The notes under the pieces were generated by a model that was not told the DNA's origin, made no database searches, and was given only the letters and a program-made list of their open reading frames with translations. The position numbers and the translations under genes are program-made. Positions 51,023 to 60,209 of a stretch of 64,000 bases of DNA are shown one piece after another. The DNA comes from Lachnospiraceae bacterium. GTDB taxonomy: Bacteria; Bacillota; Clostridia; Lachnospirales; Lachnospiraceae. The DNA is taken from assembly GCA_022845955.1 (NCBI GenBank), contig AP025576.1:4464001-4528000 (forward strand). The letters are read 5' to 3'. Numbering within the stretch: the stretch's first letter is position 1; the number at the start of each line of letters is the position of its first letter.

Positions 51023-52534
51023 CTACTGCTTCACCCGTATCATCATCACGCTGCATGCCGGAAGGGTAAAGGAAAGCCCCCTGTCCGTCATCCGTATCTG
51101 TTTAAATGCTTCTTCCTTTACCAATTCCGGTTCCTCAAAGGTATTATACGCCTGCATCCTCCCCCGTACAATCCTTGCCTCCACTTCGGCAGGCTTCCTT
51201 GTGGTGAGCACCACTTCCACTTCCCGCTCTTCCTCCGGAGACAGGTTGTTCAATGTTATGGTGAGCACGCCGTCCTTATCCTCCGAAACGGATTCCTGTA
51301 CGTCGGGCACCATCTCCTCATCCTGCAGGCCGATTTTTCCGGTTCCCTCCAGCCAGCTTTCCACAAGCTGCGCATCCTGATGATATTTATACATATGGAA
51401 TACATGATACGTGGGGGTGAGGAGCATTTTCTTTCCTTCCGTCAGGATGACGGACTGAAGCACATTTACGATCTGGGCGATACACGCCATCTTGATCCGG
51501 TCGCAGTGCTTATTGAAAATATTCAGAGACACCCCTGCCGTCAGCGCATCACGCATGGTATTCTGCTGGTACAAAAAGCCCGGATTGGTCCCCGGCTCCA
51601 CATCATGCCAGCAGCCCCATTCATCCACCATCATCCCGATTTTTTTCTCCGGATCGTACTGATCCATGATCGCGCTGTGGCGGATAAGCACTTCTTCAAT
51701 ATTCATTGCCCGGGAAAGTGTGTTAAACCATACGGACTCGTCAAAATCCGTGGCGCTTCCCTTATGCAGCCCCTTTTCCACGCCCGCATAATAGTGTACG
51801 GACAGACCGTCCATAAAGCCGTGTGCCTGCGCAGGAGCCGGACTGCGGAAGCATTCATGAAGCACCCTGTCCGTCCATTCATAATCGTCCGCATTGGCCC
51901 CGCCGCAGATCTTGAATATGGGGGCGGACTTGTCATAGCAGCGGATATAGGTCTGGTATCTGCGGTACAGCTGGGCATAATAATCCGGCGTCATATTGCC
52001 GCCGCAGCCCCAGTTTTCATTTCCCACACCGAAATAATCCAGCTTCCATGGCTTTTCCCTGCCGTTTTTCCGCCGCCAGTCCGCCATGGGGGATACGCCG
52101 TCCAGTGTCATATACTCCACCCATTCGCTCATTTCCTGCACGGTGCCGCTTCCCACATTCCCATTCACATAGGTTTTGCAGCCAAGCTGCTCACACAGTT
52201 CGAAAAACTCGTGCGTACCGAAGCTGTTGTCCTCCGTCACACCTCCCCAGTTGGTATTGACCATTTTCTTTCTGTCAGCTTTTGGCCCAACACCGTCCTT
52301 CCAGTGATATTCATCCGCAAAGCACCCTCCCGGCCAGCGCAGCACGGGCACCTTCATTTCCTTCAGCGCCTCCACCACATCCGTGCGCATCCCGTTCACA
52401 TTGGGGATTTCGGAATTTTCCCCCACATAAAGGCCCTCATAAATGCATCTTCCCAGATGTTCACTGAAATGTCCATAGATTTCAGGATTAATATGGCCAG
52501 TTTTTTTATTCTCGTTAATATATAATGTAATCAT
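51023..52534 (-). CDS. abfA: GH51 alpha-L-arabinofuranosidase, short form
   Basis: 503 residues from ATG 52534 behind AAGGAGAGG; the much longer ORF upstream has no support. Catalytic pair E173 in GVGNENWGCG and E305 in MVDEWGCWH. LRWPGGCFADEYHW near residue 70 is usual. It is closely related to the locus 1 enzyme at 6015-7502 and has the same length class. No signal peptide. It removes arabinose branches from imported arabinoxylo-oligosaccharides. Between the GH43 at 52599 and the esterase gene. Confidence 0.95.
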   Translation of the reverse strand: MITLYINENKKTGHINPEIYGHFSEHLGRCIYEGLYVGENSEIPNVNGMRTDVVEALKEMKVPVLRWPGGCFADEYHWKDGVGPKADRKKMVNTNWGGVTEDNSFGTHEFFELCEQLGCKTYVNGNVGSGTVQEMSEWVEYMTLDGVSPMADWRRKNGREKPWKLDYFGVGNENWGCGGNMTPDYYAQLYRRYQTYIRCYDKSAPIFKICGGANADDYEWTDRVLHECFRSPAPAQAHGFMDGLSVHYYAGVEKGLHKGSATDFDESVWFNTLSRAMNIEEVLIRHSAIMDQYDPEKKIGMMVDEWGCWHDVEPGTNPGFLYQQNTMRDALTAGVSLNIFNKHCDRIKMACIAQIVNVLQSVILTEGKKMLLTPTYHVFHMYKYHQDAQLVESWLEGTGKIGLQDEEMVPDVQESVSEDKDGVLTITLNNLSPEEEREVEVVLTTRKPAEVEARIVRGRMQAYNTFEEPELVKEEAFKQIRMTDRGLSFTLPACSVMMIRVKQ

Positions 52535-52598
52535 GTTCTGCCTCTCCTTTTTTCTGCAGTGTTCAGACCACCGAACTCCTGCCTTGTCTGTTACCTGC

Positions 52599-54113
52599 TT
52601 ACAGCTCCTGCACGGAGAAATCGCGGAAATCCGCATGTCCTCCTGATGTTTGCAGCCCATAACAGAAAATACCAATCCGGTATCCCACAAACATATCCAG
52701 CGTAAAAACCATATCCAGCGGCTTTCCCGCCGTCTGCCATTCTTCTTCCGGTATACGGAAGGCAAAGGATGCCTGATCGATCCGGTTCCTGTAATCAAAC
52801 ACAATCCGCAGCTGTACCACGGCATTTTCCAGCGGCTGTCTGTATTCCGTTTCTTCACCGCCCTCCCCCTTCTGTATGCACAGAAGATATCTTGCGCCGT
52901 TCTCCACAGCGATGCCAACCTGCCCGAATCGTCCCTGCAGCGCACACAGCCCGGCATAATCTCCCTCCTTCATGCCGGAGGAATCCAGCGTTACGACACA
53001 GCTGCAGCCCGGTTCCATCGTCCGTTGGGTCAGGGTATTCCCGGCATCCTTCAGCCCGGAGGCCGTCCGTCCCACAGTCAGCCGCAGCCAGCCGGGCCGT
53101 TTTGTAAAGGACCAGCAGGAGGGGATGGGATTATGGTTCCACTGCCAGGGAAGGGCCAGACGGTTTTCCTCATGGCGGAAGCTGTCGCTGATTACCAGCG
53201 GCCGGGCCGGATAAGGGGCAAAGGGAACCGAAAAACATTCCGGAATACGCCACAAGAAACCGCCCTCTTTCTTCTCTCTTTTTATCCCCAAAAGGGGCCA
53301 GTCCTCTTCCCAGCGGACCGGCATGAGGAAGGGGATCCGCCCGGACGCCCCTCTGTCCTGGAAGAGCATGGCATACCAGTCTCCCGCTTCGGTGTCAACC
53401 AGCGTTCCCTGGGCCACACCGTGCCCGGGAAAACCGCAGTCATCATCCATCAGCACCCGGAACTCATATGGTCCCTCCAGACTGCGGGAGCGGAATACCA
53501 CTTCCCTGCGTCCGCCGTCCGCCGGCCAGTCAATAAAGAAAAGGTAAATAAAACCGTTTCTTATAAGCGCCCGGCAGCCCTCGCAGCGCAGCCGCATTCC
53601 TTCCTTCGGCGTTTCAAACAGTGTACGGCGCAGGCCGTCTTTTCTTACCCCGCTCAGATCCGGTTCCAGCTCCACAATTCGGATTTCCCCGTTCCCATAT
53701 ACCAGAAAGCAACGCCCTTCCCAGAAAAGAAAGGACATATCATGGAACACCTCGCCGATTTCCGCCCGCTCCCAGCCGCTCTTTTCGATATCCTCCGAAG
53801 AGAAAATATAAGTCTTGCCGCTGTCATGGCTGACAAAGCAGGCATAATAACGGCCTTTGTAACGGGCCAGACTGGTAGCCCACTGCCCTTTTCCGTAAGC
53901 ATTCCTGCCGTTTTCCAGCCGGTATCTTTCATTCTCCTCCAATATATCAAATACATAGGATACCATTTCCCAGTGGCACAGATCCTTTGATTTCAGGATC
54001 GGCGCCCCCGGCGTATAAAACATTGTGGTGGATACCATATAAAAGGTATCTCCCACCCGGAGCAGATCCGGGTCCGGCATATCTGCCCGGATAATCGGAT
54101 TTACAACCTCCAT
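52599..54113 (-). CDS. GH43 beta-xylosidase/arabinofuranosidase with C-terminal beta-sandwich
   Basis: 504 residues from ATG 54113 with GGAG upstream. The N-terminal 300 residues are a GH43 propeller: catalytic base D in ADMPDPDLL, modulating D in HDMSFLFW, and acid E in LRCEGCRALI (in place of the usual EGPH). The C-terminal 200 residues form a beta-sandwich as in GH43 enzymes with a GH43_C2-like domain. Length and order fit the subfamily 12-like group. No signal peptide. It acts on xylo- or arabinoxylo-oligosaccharides. It follows the GH10-GH120 gene by 76 bases. Confidence 0.9.
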   Translation of the reverse strand: MEVVNPIIRADMPDPDLLRVGDTFYMVSTTMFYTPGAPILKSKDLCHWEMVSYVFDILEENERYRLENGRNAYGKGQWATSLARYKGRYYACFVSHDSGKTYIFSSEDIEKSGWERAEIGEVFHDMSFLFWEGRCFLVYGNGEIRIVELEPDLSGVRKDGLRRTLFETPKEGMRLRCEGCRALIRNGFIYLFFIDWPADGGRREVVFRSRSLEGPYEFRVLMDDDCGFPGHGVAQGTLVDTEAGDWYAMLFQDRGASGRIPFLMPVRWEEDWPLLGIKREKKEGGFLWRIPECFSVPFAPYPARPLVISDSFRHEENRLALPWQWNHNPIPSCWSFTKRPGWLRLTVGRTASGLKDAGNTLTQRTMEPGCSCVVTLDSSGMKEGDYAGLCALQGRFGQVGIAVENGARYLLCIQKGEGGEETEYRQPLENAVVQLRIVFDYRNRIDQASFAFRIPEEEWQTAGKPLDMVFTLDMFVGYRIGIFCYGLQTSGGHADFRDFSVQEL

Positions 54114-54189
54114 CCCTCATTCTCCTTCTGCAGCTTTCTGCATGGCAAATCAGCTTCCCGCGAACTTTGTTTTGTCGCGTGGTATCTGA

Positions 54190-57177
54190 CTAGTTATGTT
54201 TTCTTGGGTCAATATCGTATACACGCCCTGCTTCCAGCACGGCAAAGGGTCCGGGCACCCTGCGTTCCTTCGGCGCCGTCCCATAAAAATCGTCCGCCGT
54301 CTCCATGGAAGCCTTAACAGGCAGCACTTTTTCCGGATCGGCCGTATACTCCTGCCTTCCTGTCCCGTGATGTCTGCCTCCGGGAACGTGATCCGCTTTT
54401 TCCATTTCCAGGGTCAGCTTTTCCGTATCCACCCGGATGGTAAAGAAGCCCTCCTGCCCTTCCCTGTCAAAGCCGTAAAACTCCTGCCAAGCCTGCAGAT
54501 CCAGGCAGTTTTCCGGTGCAGGATACAGCACCCGCAGATACCCGCCCGGCATCTTCACATACAGGTTGCCCTGGGCGTCGTTATCCCTGGTGGGGAACTT
54601 AATGGCGGCCTCCCCGCAGTCATAGAACAGATTGTTGGTTATCCTGGCCTCCCTGGAGGTTCCCCCTCTTTTGTTTGCGCCGATACGGAAGGCGACCGGT
54701 TTGACAAAGTACCCGGCGCTGCGGCATTTTCCGATAAAATTGTTCACCACATGCAGTCGGTCCGTACCCTCGCCGTATACCGCATAGCCGTTGACAACTC
54801 CCGGTTCCTCCATCTTATACCAGCCTGTGGAACCCGGTTCGTTGGGCACATCCGCCTGTTGGAACCGTCCCTCCACATTCCAGAAAATATTGTTGTCTAT
54901 GAGATTGATCCCGTCTCTGGAGCATTCGATGAAAATAGCTTCCCTCTGCTCGATTCCGTCCAGGAACAGGTTGCGGGTAATCCGGTTATTTTCATTTCCC
55001 ACATCCATCCACAGATGATCGGCCCGGAAGGTTTTCGTAAATACATTCCGGCGTATCAGGCTGTTTATGCTGTTATGTACCTTGATGCCGCCCGCCTCCC
55101 AGGACAGTTCCATTTTCTGCCAGCCGGTTCCTTCGATCCGGTTGTCTTCGATCAGAAGATCAGTAGCAAACATTCCGGCGATGCCGCAGACGCCCGCATC
55201 CCGGATTTCACAGCCCCTTATCACGGTATGCCCGATAATCTGGTTTTCTATAAAGCTGTGGTGCCAGCATTCGTTGCCGATATCGATCCCCACACCGTTA
55301 GACCATTCGATTTTACAGTCCTCAATAATCCAGTGATGCCCCCTGTAACAGGAAATGGCCCCTCTCTGGGGTACGGGAGCACCTGTGGCCGCATGGGCAC
55401 AGGTCAGGCCTTTCACCTTAATATAGGAAAGGAAGGGGATATCAGGAGCAAAACACTGCTCCCTGCAGGTCAGCTCTATGCAGTGAACCGCCGGATCCGA
55501 ATCATCCTCCAGCCGGAAATGAACGGTCTGTCCATTGGCCTCCACCCAATACGAACCGGGCGTGCGGGACAGCTGGTTGTACAGCGCCACCTGCTGCAGG
55601 GGCTTTCCGTCACAGAAAACCATGCCTCTGCGGTTTAAGTAGGTGGTCATATCCGTCTTGTCATATTCAATATACAGGCGGTCATGAAGGATATTCACCG
55701 CACAGAAGGGATTATAGCCCCGGAAATCACCCGGATTCAGCCTGGTTTCCCAGATCTGCAGCCCCTCCGGCAGCTTTTCCGGTGCATCAAAGGAAAGCAG
55801 GTTCCAGCCCTGGCTGGGACGAAAATCCTTCGTTTCTTCGGATGCCTTGATGATCACCTCACCGTCTCCGTACGCTTCAAAGCTCACCATAGTTTCCGGG
55901 CTGCTTCCTCCGCTTACCGGACGGACACATTCCCGGTAAACACCCCCGTGGATCCATACCCTCGTACCGGGACCGGCCAGATTGGCGGCCGCCTGTATGG
56001 TGGCGAAGGGATGCTCCGGGCTGCCGTCATTGTCATCAGACGCTCCGGGATGGGACTTATTCACATGATATTCTTTTACGAACACCGGCGTTTTCTCCCA
56101 GAAGGCAAACCGTTCCCCGCCCGGCAGGCGGTCCGGGGTATCTGACTCCACGATTCCGGGTACGCCCAGAACCGCCTGGTAAGCCGCCTTGGGCCGGAAC
56201 CCGTTCTGGAATAAAAGCGGATAGCTTCTTTCCTTACGGAACCCGGTAAGCCAGCTGTCATCATCCTGCATGCCCCAGAAGGTCACGCCGGTGATATCCG
56301 CCGTTCCCTCTTTTTTGGCGCGTGTGAGTATGGTAAAGATATCCCGGTAGCGCTCCGCCAGGGCTTCCATGGACTGCCGGGACGGATCCGCGTTATGGAT
56401 ATCCAGCTCCGTCACCTGGATCTCCAGTCCCAGCTGCCCGAATGTCCGGACGGTTTTCTCGTACTCTTCCAAAGAAGGGGTCTGCATGGTCATATGGGAC
56501 TGCATTCCCATGCCGTCCGCCAGCCCTTCCGAAAGCAGGGGTTTAAGCACCTGCTCACAGATAACCTCCCGTTTCCAGGGCAGGAACGTATCATAATCAT
56601 TATAAAACAGGGCGGCCGATGGATCCGCATATTTTCTGGCAAACCGGAACGCCTGCAGGATAAAATCCTCTCCCACGGTTTCCGTCCAGAGGGATCGGCG
56701 CAGCGCCCCGTCCTCCACCGCTTCGTTCACCACATCCCAGGCATATATCACGCCCGGATACCGGCTCTGTACATAATCCAGCACCTGCCGGATATATCCC
56801 TCCAGCCTCGCCAGCATGGTTTCCCTGTCCGCAAGCGGCGCGTCCGCTTCCTTCCGGTACCCCGCCGCAAAGAACCATCTCGGCGTCTGGTTATGCCATA
56901 CGAGCGTGTGGCCTCTCATTTTCAGCCCATGCTCCTTTGCGTAATCCAGGTATTTACCAATGCTGTGAAAGGATACGGCAGGACAGCGGTCATACCGGGC
57001 CGGATCGCTTCCGTTTTCCTCTTCGTCCAGCAGAAACTGAGGCTTCATCTCATTTTCACAGGTAATGGAATCATACTGCCGGCACAGCTCCCCCATCGCT
57101 GTGTGATCTTCAAACACCTTTGCCGGAACTGCCGCTCCTATTTTGAAATACGGCTGATATACTGTTTTCAAACTCAT
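54190..57177 (-). CDS. GH10 endoxylanase fused to GH120 beta-xylosidase
   Basis: 995 residues from ATG 57177 with GGGAGGGG upstream. Residues 1-345 are GH10: acid/base E152 in DVVNEAVEDG and nucleophile E257 in VTELDIHN. From about residue 364 a right-handed beta-helix follows (EYHVNKSHPG..PFATIQAAANLA, YIKVKGLTCAHAAT, GIAGMFATDLLIEDN). This matches GH120 XylC-type xylosidases, including LWMD (D725) and IFIEC (E751), which align with the XylC nucleophile and acid/base spacing as I recall it. There is no signal peptide, so both activities are cytoplasmic. It is the first enzyme gene after the lipoprotein and its terminator in the operon. The fusion would cut long oligomers and trim the products in one protein. 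Confidence 0.88.
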   Translation of the reverse strand: MSLKTVYQPYFKIGAAVPAKVFEDHTAMGELCRQYDSITCENEMKPQFLLDEEENGSDPARYDRCPAVSFHSIGKYLDYAKEHGLKMRGHTLVWHNQTPRWFFAAGYRKEADAPLADRETMLARLEGYIRQVLDYVQSRYPGVIYAWDVVNEAVEDGALRRSLWTETVGEDFILQAFRFARKYADPSAALFYNDYDTFLPWKREVICEQVLKPLLSEGLADGMGMQSHMTMQTPSLEEYEKTVRTFGQLGLEIQVTELDIHNADPSRQSMEALAERYRDIFTILTRAKKEGTADITGVTFWGMQDDDSWLTGFRKERSYPLLFQNGFRPKAAYQAVLGVPGIVESDTPDRLPGGERFAFWEKTPVFVKEYHVNKSHPGASDDNDGSPEHPFATIQAAANLAGPGTRVWIHGGVYRECVRPVSGGSSPETMVSFEAYGDGEVIIKASEETKDFRPSQGWNLLSFDAPEKLPEGLQIWETRLNPGDFRGYNPFCAVNILHDRLYIEYDKTDMTTYLNRRGMVFCDGKPLQQVALYNQLSRTPGSYWVEANGQTVHFRLEDDSDPAVHCIELTCREQCFAPDIPFLSYIKVKGLTCAHAATGAPVPQRGAISCYRGHHWIIEDCKIEWSNGVGIDIGNECWHHSFIENQIIGHTVIRGCEIRDAGVCGIAGMFATDLLIEDNRIEGTGWQKMELSWEAGGIKVHNSINSLIRRNVFTKTFRADHLWMDVGNENNRITRNLFLDGIEQREAIFIECSRDGINLIDNNIFWNVEGRFQQADVPNEPGSTGWYKMEEPGVVNGYAVYGEGTDRLHVVNNFIGKCRSAGYFVKPVAFRIGANKRGGTSREARITNNLFYDCGEAAIKFPTRDNDAQGNLYVKMPGGYLRVLYPAPENCLDLQAWQEFYGFDREGQEGFFTIRVDTEKLTLEMEKADHVPGGRHHGTGRQEYTADPEKVLPVKASMETADDFYGTAPKERRVPGPFAVLEAGRVYDIDPRKHN

Positions 57178-57257
57178 AATTACCCCTCCCTCCGCTTCTG
57201 CGGATACGTAACCGTTTTGTACCTTCCCCGTTACACTGACTCTAAAAACGAGAAAAA

Positions 57258-57279
57258 GGGGCTGACATCCGCCAGCCCC
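57258..57279 (-). terminator. Leaky terminator between lipoprotein and xylanase genes (locus 4)
   Basis: GGGGCTG / CAGCCCC stem with an 8-base loop, followed on the minus strand by TTTTTC. It lies between the lipoprotein stop at 57332 and the GH10-GH120 start at 57177, so downstream enzymes depend on read-through or another promoter. Confidence 0.8.
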
Positions 57280-57331
57280 CCACTTATGTTTACTGCTTAT
57301 ATATTCCTTATGCCTTATTGGTTATGTCGTC

Positions 57332-59131
57332 TTATTCCGCTGCTTTTCTCGCATCGATAACAGCCTGATATTTTTCCGTATCGAAGGCAACCAGGTCATT
57401 CCAGCCAAAGCCTTCCAGCTGTGTGCACATATCATCCCACATCTGCTCGAATTCCGCATCGTTGGCAGCGAATACCATACGCCAGGAAGCATCACATACC
57501 ACGCTCTTACACTGGCTTCTGATCAGGGCGGTATCGGTATCGTCGCTGGCGAGAGGGATATTTACATTAGCAACCATACCCAGCTGGCCTGCATTCTTCA
57601 TATATTCCACTTCATTCACAGCGCCGAATTTTTCAGACCATTCCTTTGTAGTTGCGGTCTGGTTCATTTCTATGGTAGAGGACCATAAGTTGGGCTCAAA
57701 ATACTCTCCGGTTACCGGATTCATTTCCGAGCTTCCTGCGATCCACTGGTTAATCTGGTTATTACCATCGCTCCAAAGGCCGCCGCCCATTTCTTCGGGT
57801 ACCGGAAGATCTCCTGTAAAACGATCCTGTCCTTCTTTGGTCAGTGTATAAGTACCATCCTCATTTACCGTATAAATCAGGCCTTCCAGACTGTTGTGCT
57901 GATAGGTCAGTCCTTCCGGAGAAGCAAGCCAGTCAAGCAGCTCCATAATCCGTAATTTTTTCTCTTCATCCACCTGGGAGCCTACGCCCCATACACGTCC
58001 GTCGCCGTAATAGGAATCCGCCATCTGGAAGAAGTTCAGCTCTTCTACGGGAGTATACATGTAGTTTTCACGGCTCTCGCCATGCTCCGGTGTATTCCAG
58101 AAACCATTCTGCCAGTTATACCAGAACAGATATACTCTCTTCTGCTTCATCTTGCTGTCACAGGCTGTCGTCCAGTCCTGGGTTGCGGAGTCGGGATCCA
58201 CCAGTCCCATCTGGTTTGCTTTATAGAAAAACTGCAGTGCTTTGTAATAGCCGCCGTTTTTATCCGTCAAAGGCATGATGGTGTTATCGTTGCCGAGAAG
58301 GACAGATTCCTTTACCTGCTGTCCGAACCAGTTTGAAAGCAGATTGGCATTTTCAATACTGCCGCCGTCCCAGTCCTTCCACATGGTAATCGCAAAGGCT
58401 TTGTCCCCTGCCGCGTTGGTGGGATATTTATCCTGCATATCCTTAAGCATGTTCAGCAGGTCATCGGTTGTTTTCAGTTCCGGGCATCCCAATCCTTCAT
58501 ACAGATCCCACGGTACCCTGGGTGCACTTGCAACTTCCGTTCCCACAAAAGCAGTGGGGCCGTTGCTGTTCATGTTACAGGGAATTGCGAAAACGCTTCC
58601 TGCTTCCACGCCGTTCATGGTTCCGTTGAACAGATCGATCTGCTCTTTATACTTTGTCAGGTTCTCATAACTGCCGATGATATCGCCGATATCCATAATC
58701 AGGCCGGCTTCCACACAGTCCTGCATTTCGGAGTTGTCGATGATAACGATATCTCCCAGATTTCCGGACGCACTACGTGTCTGATAAAGAGAATTGGCAT
58801 CACCGGATACCTGCGGTGCGATGATGTTCAGCTGGATATTGAATTTGTCCTTAAGAACCTTGCCGAACCAGCCTGCCTGGATTCCCTGATAGTTGGCTGC
58901 CTTGTCATAAATCTCGATTGTCAGCTCCGTATCATGGGATACCACAGGAGCAGCTCCCTGTGCGGACGCTGTTTCCGTGCCGCCTTCTTCGCCGGCGCTT
59001 GTCTGTGCTGCAGGCTCGGTGCCGCTGTTTGCCGGTGCCTGTGTGCTTTCGCCCTGTCCGCAGCCAGCCAGAATGGCCGATGCCGTCATTACAGCCGCAA
59101 GAGCCAGGGATGCTAAACGTTTCCTTCTCAT
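57332..59131 (-). CDS. Extracellular sugar-binding lipoprotein, LplA type (locus 4)
   Basis: 599 residues from ATG 59131 with AAGGAGG upstream. Signal peptide with basic start MRRKR, hydrophobic Ala-rich core and lipobox LAGC (C24), then a Ser/Thr/Glu tether. A large binding domain follows. Unlike loci 1 and 3 it is encoded downstream of both permeases. Its leader can pair over the ribosome site, and a terminator follows the gene. The expected ligand is a xylo- or arabinoxylo-oligosaccharide, from the neighbouring enzymes. Confidence 0.93.
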   Translation of the reverse strand: MRRKRLASLALAAVMTASAILAGCGQGESTQAPANSGTEPAAQTSAGEEGGTETASAQGAAPVVSHDTELTIEIYDKAANYQGIQAGWFGKVLKDKFNIQLNIIAPQVSGDANSLYQTRSASGNLGDIVIIDNSEMQDCVEAGLIMDIGDIIGSYENLTKYKEQIDLFNGTMNGVEAGSVFAIPCNMNSNGPTAFVGTEVASAPRVPWDLYEGLGCPELKTTDDLLNMLKDMQDKYPTNAAGDKAFAITMWKDWDGGSIENANLLSNWFGQQVKESVLLGNDNTIMPLTDKNGGYYKALQFFYKANQMGLVDPDSATQDWTTACDSKMKQKRVYLFWYNWQNGFWNTPEHGESRENYMYTPVEELNFFQMADSYYGDGRVWGVGSQVDEEKKLRIMELLDWLASPEGLTYQHNSLEGLIYTVNEDGTYTLTKEGQDRFTGDLPVPEEMGGGLWSDGNNQINQWIAGSSEMNPVTGEYFEPNLWSSTIEMNQTATTKEWSEKFGAVNEVEYMKNAGQLGMVANVNIPLASDDTDTALIRSQCKSVVCDASWRMVFAANDAEFEQMWDDMCTQLEGFGWNDLVAFDTEKYQAVIDARKAAE

Positions 59132-59215
59132 ATTGAATCCTCCTTGTTTTTCCGAAGGAAAAATGTCTGCCCGCTTATGCAGACAGAGGATTTATCCTCC
59201 TTGTTTTCTTTCTTT
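59132..59215 (-). promoter_or_regulatory. Structured leader of the locus 4 lipoprotein gene
   Basis: On the minus strand AATCCTC (59186-59192) can pair with GAGGATT (59136-59142) at the ribosome site, or with an upstream decoy GAGGAT (59194-59199). Two further hairpins lie between: GTCTGC / GCAGAC (59165-59184) and TTTTTCC / GGAAAAA (59147-59163). This resembles a three-way junction with two alternative partners for one strand. It is related to the leader of the esterase gene at 50961-51018. Confidence 0.5.
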
Positions 59216-59265
59216 TGGGTCTATGTATAACAGAGGGCTTTTCCCCTGCTATTCTCAAACATGTT

Positions 59266-60189
59266 TTAGCCTTTGACCGCCCCTATCATGATGCCCTTTA
59301 CAAAATATCTCTGGAAAATGGGATATACCAGAATAATGGGGATAACCACGATAATCGTTACGGTCATACGCACGCTGGTGGGCGTCTGGCTCGTAGCCAC
59401 CGCCGCCGCCATGGACGCGCTGTTGTTGGTGTTGGCAAGGCCCGCCAGGGAGCTTGCCTGGTTCAGATACTGGTACAGGATAAACTGCAGCGGATACAGC
59501 TTGGTGTCCGTTACCAAAAGCAGCGTATCCTGGAAAGAGTTCCACTGGTTTACCGCGGAAAAAATCGCCACAGTTGCCATTATGGGCTTGATGACCGGCA
59601 GCATGACACGGAAGAAAATCTTCATAATCCCGGCCCCGTCAATCTGCGCCGCCTCCTGCAGTTCCTTGGGAACCGACTCCACAAAGGTCTTGGTCAGGAT
59701 GATATAAAACGGGGAAATAACAGCCGGTAAAATATATCCCCAGAAGTTATTGGTCAGATGCAGGTTCCTCATAGTCAGGTACCAGGGGATGATCCCTGCG
59801 TTGAAATACATGGTTGCCACCACCAGCCGGTACCACAGCTTTCTGTGCCACATATTTTCCTGGGTGAACATAAAGCCCAGGAATGCGGAAGCGCCTACCG
59901 TACCCACCGTACCGATAACGGTACGCAGCACGGATATTTTCGCCGCCTGGAAAAGCCCGTCAATGCGAAGCGCGCTGATGTAATTCTGGAAATGCAGACC
60001 CTTGGGCCAAAACAGAATCACGCCCCTGGCGCTCAAATCATTGGCGCTGATGGTATTGATAAAAATATAGTAAAACGGATAAATACAAACTACGGCACAA
60101 AGTGCAAACAGGATATAGCAGACAGCGCCCAGCATATTATCGCCGAAGCTGTGGTGCATTTTGGTTTTGCGGGTTATTTCCTTGCTCAT
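59266..60189 (-). CDS. Sugar ABC transporter permease, YtcP/LplC type (locus 4)
   Basis: 307 residues from ATG 60189 with AGGAGG upstream. Six helices; EAA loop LQEAAQIDGAGIMKIFFRVMLPVIKPIM; tail FVKGIMIGAVKG. It starts 20 bases after the LplB-type permease. The extra loop AGLANTNNSASMAAAVATSQTPTS before the last helices is longer than in the other two YtcP-type proteins of the window. Confidence 0.92.
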   Translation of the reverse strand: MSKEITRKTKMHHSFGDNMLGAVCYILFALCAVVCIYPFYYIFINTISANDLSARGVILFWPKGLHFQNYISALRIDGLFQAAKISVLRTVIGTVGTVGASAFLGFMFTQENMWHRKLWYRLVVATMYFNAGIIPWYLTMRNLHLTNNFWGYILPAVISPFYIILTKTFVESVPKELQEAAQIDGAGIMKIFFRVMLPVIKPIMATVAIFSAVNQWNSFQDTLLLVTDTKLYPLQFILYQYLNQASSLAGLANTNNSASMAAAVATSQTPTSVRMTVTIIVVIPIILVYPIFQRYFVKGIMIGAVKG

Positions 60190-60209
60190 CTGTTCTCCTC
60201 CTAGTCTCC

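Noticed and set aside
51023..52957. Extended start of the short GH51 protein (644 codons)
   Set aside because: The added 141 residues run into the GH43 gene in another frame and have no domain; ATG 52534 has a good ribosome site.
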